DNA of 37,854 bases from Gordonia paraffinivorans NBRC 108238 (lineage in GTDB: Bacteria > Actinomycetota > Actinomycetes > Mycobacteriales > Mycobacteriaceae), in NCBI RefSeq assembly GCF_000344155.1, contig NZ_BAOQ01000043.1:1-37854 (forward strand). The letters are read 5' to 3'. Each line of letters begins with the position of its first letter. The first letter of the stretch is position 1. Under the pieces are notes generated by a model that did no database searches, had not been told where the DNA came from, and saw only the letters and a program-made list of their open reading frames with translations. Of this stretch, positions 34,530-37,854 are shown in pieces. The position numbers were made by a program, and so were the translations under genes.

Positions 34530-35282
34530 ATGACGCGAACGACGACCGCCCGACCCACGGACGCCGAGATGATCCAGACGGCCTGTCGGCGACTGGGACC
34601 GGCGTTGCTCGCCGTCGAGGGCGCCGAGACCACTCCGATCGACGTCGTCCACCTCTTCGAGTCCCAGGCCTTCCTGCTCGTGCCGACCCACGGCGAGGCG
34701 ATGGCCGCCGTCGACGATGCCGAGGGCACCCCGGCGATGCTCGAGGTCACCGACTGGGCGCCGATCGACCTGCGCGAACGCGTGCGCTCGGTGATCTGGC
34801 TCAACGGCACCCTGTTCCCCGTCCCGCGCGACCTCGAACGGGATCTGGCGATCGAGATCGCCGGCGAGCATCCCGACGACGGCCTGCTCGACATCGGCCA
34901 CGGCGCGTCGATGCTGCGCCTGCAGGTCGAGACCGCGGTGATCGCGTCGGGTGCGGGCGCCGCGTCGGTGCCGGCCGCGGAACTCGCCGACGCGACCCCG
35001 GACCCGTTCTGGGAGTGTGAGGCCGGATGGCTGGCCCACCTCGACGCCGATCACGCCGACCTCGTCGGGCAGCTCGCCCGCCGGCTCCCCGACGACCTGC
35101 GCAGGGGCCGCGTGCGCCCGCTCGGGCTGGACCGGTTCGGCATCCGCTTCCGCATCGAGGGTCCCGCCGGCGACTCCGACGTCCGGCTCCCCTTCCCGCG
35201 GCCGGTGTCGGACGTCGTCGAACTGTCCCGGGCGCTGCGCAACCTCGCGGGTTGCCCGTTCCTGAACTCGATGCCGGACTGA
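34530..35282 (+). CDS. DUF2470-domain protein, iron-regulated (Rv3839-like)
   Basis: A 250-residue soluble protein. Two regions resemble each other in style: SQAFLLVPTHGEAMAAVDDA with LRERVRSVIWLNGTLFPVPR in the first half, and WLAHLDADHADLVGQLARRL with VRPLGLDRFGIRFRIEG in the second, the latter being the DUF2470 region that also forms the C-terminal part of HugZ-type haem oxygenases. A role in haem or iron handling is therefore plausible. The upstream iron box predicts expression under iron limitation. No signal peptide or iron-binding cluster is seen. Confidence 0.85.
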   Translation: MTRTTTARPTDAEMIQTACRRLGPALLAVEGAETTPIDVVHLFESQAFLLVPTHGEAMAAVDDAEGTPAMLEVTDWAPIDLRERVRSVIWLNGTLFPVPRDLERDLAIEIAGEHPDDGLLDIGHGASMLRLQVETAVIASGAGAASVPAAELADATPDPFWECEAGWLAHLDADHADLVGQLARRLPDDLRRGRVRPLGLDRFGIRFRIEGPAGDSDVRLPFPRPVSDVVELSRALRNLAGCPFLNSMPD

Positions 35283-35324
35283 GCACACACCTCGCCGGGC
35301 GCCGGATTCCCTAGGCTGTCCGGC

Positions 35325-36122
35325 ATGCCATTGCGCGAATACCTGCGGCCGTCACCGCACGGCATCCCGGTCGTCACCGATCGGACCGAACGACGCGGCC
35401 TCATCGTCGAACTCGTGATCGTCGGTGTGCTGACCTTCGCGTTCTCCGCATTGTCGGCGGCCCTCGCGCTCGCCGAGACGCAGCTGACCGCCGGCATCGG
35501 CCAGACGACGGTCGCACTCAATCCCAGTCGCTCCGACCTCGCGCTGATCGACGCGGTGCGCCAGGTGATGAGCGTCGCGCGCCTGTTCGCGATCGCCGGA
35601 CTCGGCGCCTACCTGTTGTGGCGCAGCGGGATCGGGCTCAAGCGCGTCGGCCTCGGCCGCTGGTCCCCGCGCCGCGACGTCCCGGCCGGGCTCGTGCTCG
35701 CCGCGGTCATCGGTCTGCCCGGGCTCGCCCTCGTCGCGGTCGCCCGCGCACTCGGCCTCAACGCGAGCCTCGTCCCGAGCCAGGCCGACACCTGGTGGGA
35801 GTGGCCGGTCCTCGTCCTCGTCGCCATCGGCAACGCGGCCGCCGAGGAGATCGTCGTCGTCGCGTACTTCATCACGCGCCTGCGCCAGCTCGGCGCCTCC
35901 GAGACCGGGTCACTGCTCGCCAGCGCGGTGCTCCGCGGGGGCTACCACCTGTACCAGGGCTTCGGCGCCGGCCTCGGCAATGTGGTGATGGGCCTCGTCT
36001 ACGGCCGGTTCTTCCAGGTCACGGGCCGGACCTGGCCGCTCGTCATCGGGCACGGGGTGATCGACGTGGTGGCCTTCGTCGGATACGCGTTGCTCCGCGA
36101 TCACCTGTCCTGGGTGGGCTGA
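35325..36122 (+). CDS. CPBP-family intramembrane protease-like protein
   Basis: A 265-residue protein with about seven to eight hydrophobic helices. The CPBP motifs appear as E174-E175 in NAAAEEIVVVAYFITRL, H208 in GYHLYQGFG and H243 in VIGHGVIDVVAF, the residues that coordinate metal or water in Rce1-like proteases. The usual EExxxR arginine is missing; A and Y occupy that area, and R185 lies later. It may be active or a non-catalytic relative. It follows the DUF2470 gene by 42 bases on the same strand and may be co-transcribed. Its stop overlaps the end of the convergent permease gene by 22 bases. Confidence 0.8.
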   Translation: MPLREYLRPSPHGIPVVTDRTERRGLIVELVIVGVLTFAFSALSAALALAETQLTAGIGQTTVALNPSRSDLALIDAVRQVMSVARLFAIAGLGAYLLWRSGIGLKRVGLGRWSPRRDVPAGLVLAAVIGLPGLALVAVARALGLNASLVPSQADTWWEWPVLVLVAIGNAAAEEIVVVAYFITRLRQLGASETGSLLASAVLRGGYHLYQGFGAGLGNVVMGLVYGRFFQVTGRTWPLVIGHGVIDVVAFVGYALLRDHLSWVG

Positions 36123-37494
36123 GACGCCGTCGCCGAAGCGCTGTCGGATGTCCCATCGGCATCCGTACCGCCCGGCCCGGGAGCCCGTCCACGTCCGCCG
36201 GAACCCGTGACCCGGGCCAGGACGAACAGCACCAGGCCCACGGCGATGAGGACGCCGGCACGCAACCAGGTCGCGGCGCTCTGCTGGGTCATGAGCAGGA
36301 TGCACGTGCCGACGGCGAGGACCGGCACGATGGTCCACACCCGGAAGTGATCGGCGTCGACGACGTCGCGACGCAGCACCAGGACGGCGACATTGGTGCT
36401 CAGGAAGACGAACAGCAGCAACAACACGACGGTCTCGGCGAGCTCGGCCACCGAGCCGGTCGCCGCGAGGATCATCGCGATCGCGGTGGTGGCGACGATC
36501 GCGGCCCACGGCGTGCGCCGGCCCGGCAGCACGCGGGCGAGCATCGACGGGAGCAGTCCGTCACGCGCCATCCCGAACGTCAGCCGCGAGGCCATGATCA
36601 TCGTGAGCAGGGCCCCGTTGGCGACGGCGATCAGCGCGATGAGCGAGAAGAGCCGCTCGGGCACGCCGACGTCGGCGATCGAGACCACCTCCAGGAGCGG
36701 GCCGCTCGAGGAGGCGAGCTGCTCCGGCGGCGCGACGATCGACACCCCGAGCCCGACCAGCATGTACACGACACCGGCGGTCAGCAGCGCGCCGAACAGC
36801 GCCTTCGGGTAGACGCGACGCGCGTCGCGCATCTCCTCGGCCATGTTCGCCGAGGTCTCGAAGCCCATGAACGAGTAGTAGGCGAGCACCGCCGCGGCGA
36901 GCACCGCGAAGGCGGGGGTGGCGGATTCGTCGAACTCGATGACGCGATGCGGCTCTCCGTCCCCGCGACCGAGGACGAGACCGGCGAGGACCACGACGAG
37001 GACGAGACCGGACACCTCGATGACCGTCATCACGACGTTGGCGCCCAGCGACTCGCGGATGCCGCGCGCGTTCAGCAGCGCCACGGCGACCAGGAACACC
37101 AGGGCCGCAGGGGTCGTCGGCGAAGGCGAGCGACAACCCCCGCCGCGCTCGTGACGCCCGCGGCGAGCATGCAGAAGCCGACGAGGAAGGACACCGGCGA
37201 CGAGCGGTAGGCGCGCGCGGCGAACACCGCCGCGCCCCCGGCCTGCGGGTACTTCGTGACCAGCTCGGAGTAGGAGCCGGCCGTCAGCAGCGCCATCACG
37301 AGCGCGGCGAGCAGCGGCACCCAGATGGCCCCGCCGACCTTGCCCGCCATCTCGCCCACCAGGGCGTAGATCCCCGCACCCAGGACGTCTCCGAGGATGA
37401 ACAGGAACAGCAGTCTGCCGGTGATCGCCCGCTTGAGCGGGGTGGAGGTCTCGGCGTTCCCGGTCTCCGGCCGGGTGGCGACGTCGTCGGTCAT
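36101..37494 (-). pseudogene. APC-superfamily amino acid permease, frameshifted
   Basis: The N-terminal part (ATG 37494) reads TSTPLKRAITGRLLFLFILG, then DVLGAGIYALVGEMAGKVGG, typical of APC permease helix 1, and continues to AAGVTSAAG. The frame is then lost. Removing one base from the G5 run at 37137-37141 gives LSLAFADD, and removing one from the C4 run at 37110-37113 gives PAALVFLVAVALLNARGI, after which a single frame runs through MGFETSANMAEEMRDARRVY to the stop at 36101. The repaired product has 463 residues and about 12 helices. Even repaired, the region is a little short, so a small deletion is possible. The substrate is probably an amino acid or polyamine. Confidence 0.78.
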
Positions 37495-37544
37495 GAGGGC
37501 CTGCATACCCCGTCCGAGCACGAACGATGCGTACATTGGTGAGG

Positions 37545-37854
37545 ATGAACGAGCAGGCCCCCCCGATCATGCGGCGTGGTCGGCCGGGTCCGCAGGTGCC
37601 TCCTCCCGGTCGGCCGGGCGGTGGCACCCCGCCGCGTCATCTGCCGCCCCAGCAGCCCGCCGGATGGCCCGGTCCCCCGCCGCCTCCCGGAGGTCGGAAC
37701 GCTCCCCCGCCGCCTCAGGTCGGCGCACCGGCGCCGCATCCGCAGGCGATCCCCCGCATACCCGCGCACGGACCGGTCCCCGGCCGCACGCCGCAGCGTC
37801 CCGCAGCGAGACCGGAGCCCCGTCCGGTCGGGACCCATGCGCCCACGCAGAAGC
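37545..37854 (+). CDS. Proline-rich protein, N-terminal fragment (gene runs off window end)
   Basis: An open frame from ATG 37545 (second ATG at 37569) to the window edge, 103 codons. It is very rich in Pro, Gly, Arg and Gln: MNEQAPPIMRRGRPGPQVPP, later PAGWPGPPPPPGGRNAPPPP. GGTGAGG touches the first ATG directly, so initiation is leaderless or from the second ATG. Such basic proline-rich cytoplasmic heads precede a transmembrane helix in several actinobacterial wall and division proteins, for instance LytR-CpsA-Psr proteins, but nothing in the visible part identifies the family. It is divergent from the permease gene with a 50-base gap. Confidence 0.6.
   Translation, partial: MNEQAPPIMRRGRPGPQVPPPGRPGGGTPPRHLPPQQPAGWPGPPPPPGGRNAPPPPQVGAPAPHPQAIPRIPAHGPVPGRTPQRPAARPEPRPVGTHAPTQK

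Overview
The window is high-GC actinobacterial chromosome, and its content points to a mycolic-acid-bearing genus (Mycobacteriales); Gordonia or a close relative is my best guess. The evidence is a complete arabinogalactan gene block (glf, glfT2, a PAP2 phosphatase, the DPPR synthase ubiA, aftB), an antigen 85-type mycolyltransferase, and gene order that follows Mycobacterium tuberculosis Rv3804c-Rv3818 and then Rv3834c-Rv3839. No phage, insertion sequence, CRISPR array, tRNA or rRNA gene was seen.

Layout. (1) 1-8590, minus strand: the start of a secreted protein, an antigen 85-like mycolyltransferase with its own promoter region, and the tightly overlapping glf-glfT2-PAP2-ubiA-aftB operon. 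Together these make the galactan, the arabinose donor precursor and the terminal arabinose residues, and attach mycolates. (2) 8735-14121: an island not expected from the M. tuberculosis order. It holds a four-gene, ATGA-coupled operon (GT2 glycosyltransferase, acyl-CoA dehydrogenase-like protein, PIG-L deacetylase, NodS-like methyltransferase), a GAF-ANTAR antiterminator and a SpoIID/LytB-domain exported protein. (3) 14419-21811: a secreted peptidoglycan amidase, a HAD hydrolase coupled to two tandem PlsC-type acyltransferases and a TetR regulator, a parS-like site, and an MBL-Rieske fusion followed by a second TetR. (4) 21876-29147: a second accessory segment with two LIP-type lipases, an 18-cysteine copper-storage-type protein, a small protein with an ACG start, and an MFS transporter flanked by two paralogous DMT-type membrane proteins. 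(5) 29159-37854: serS, a septum-formation family protein, a small zincin, hemerythrin, a phosphoglycerate-mutase-like protein with pheA, an IdeR-boxed DUF2470 gene, a CPBP-type membrane protein, a frameshifted APC permease and the start of a proline-rich protein.

The most notable points are the GT2/ACAD/PIG-L/NodS operon, which has the same reaction classes as a Nod-factor pathway but is encoded by a mycolic-acid bacterium; a 15/16 match to the ParB centromere site parS; two arrays of 9-bp tandem repeats resembling MtrA boxes in front of cell-wall genes; and a near-consensus iron box. Three genes (aftB near its 3' end, the acyl-CoA dehydrogenase and the APC permease) carry frameshifts that are each restored by removing single bases from G/C runs. 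The shared pattern suggests sequencing error at least as strongly as gene decay.
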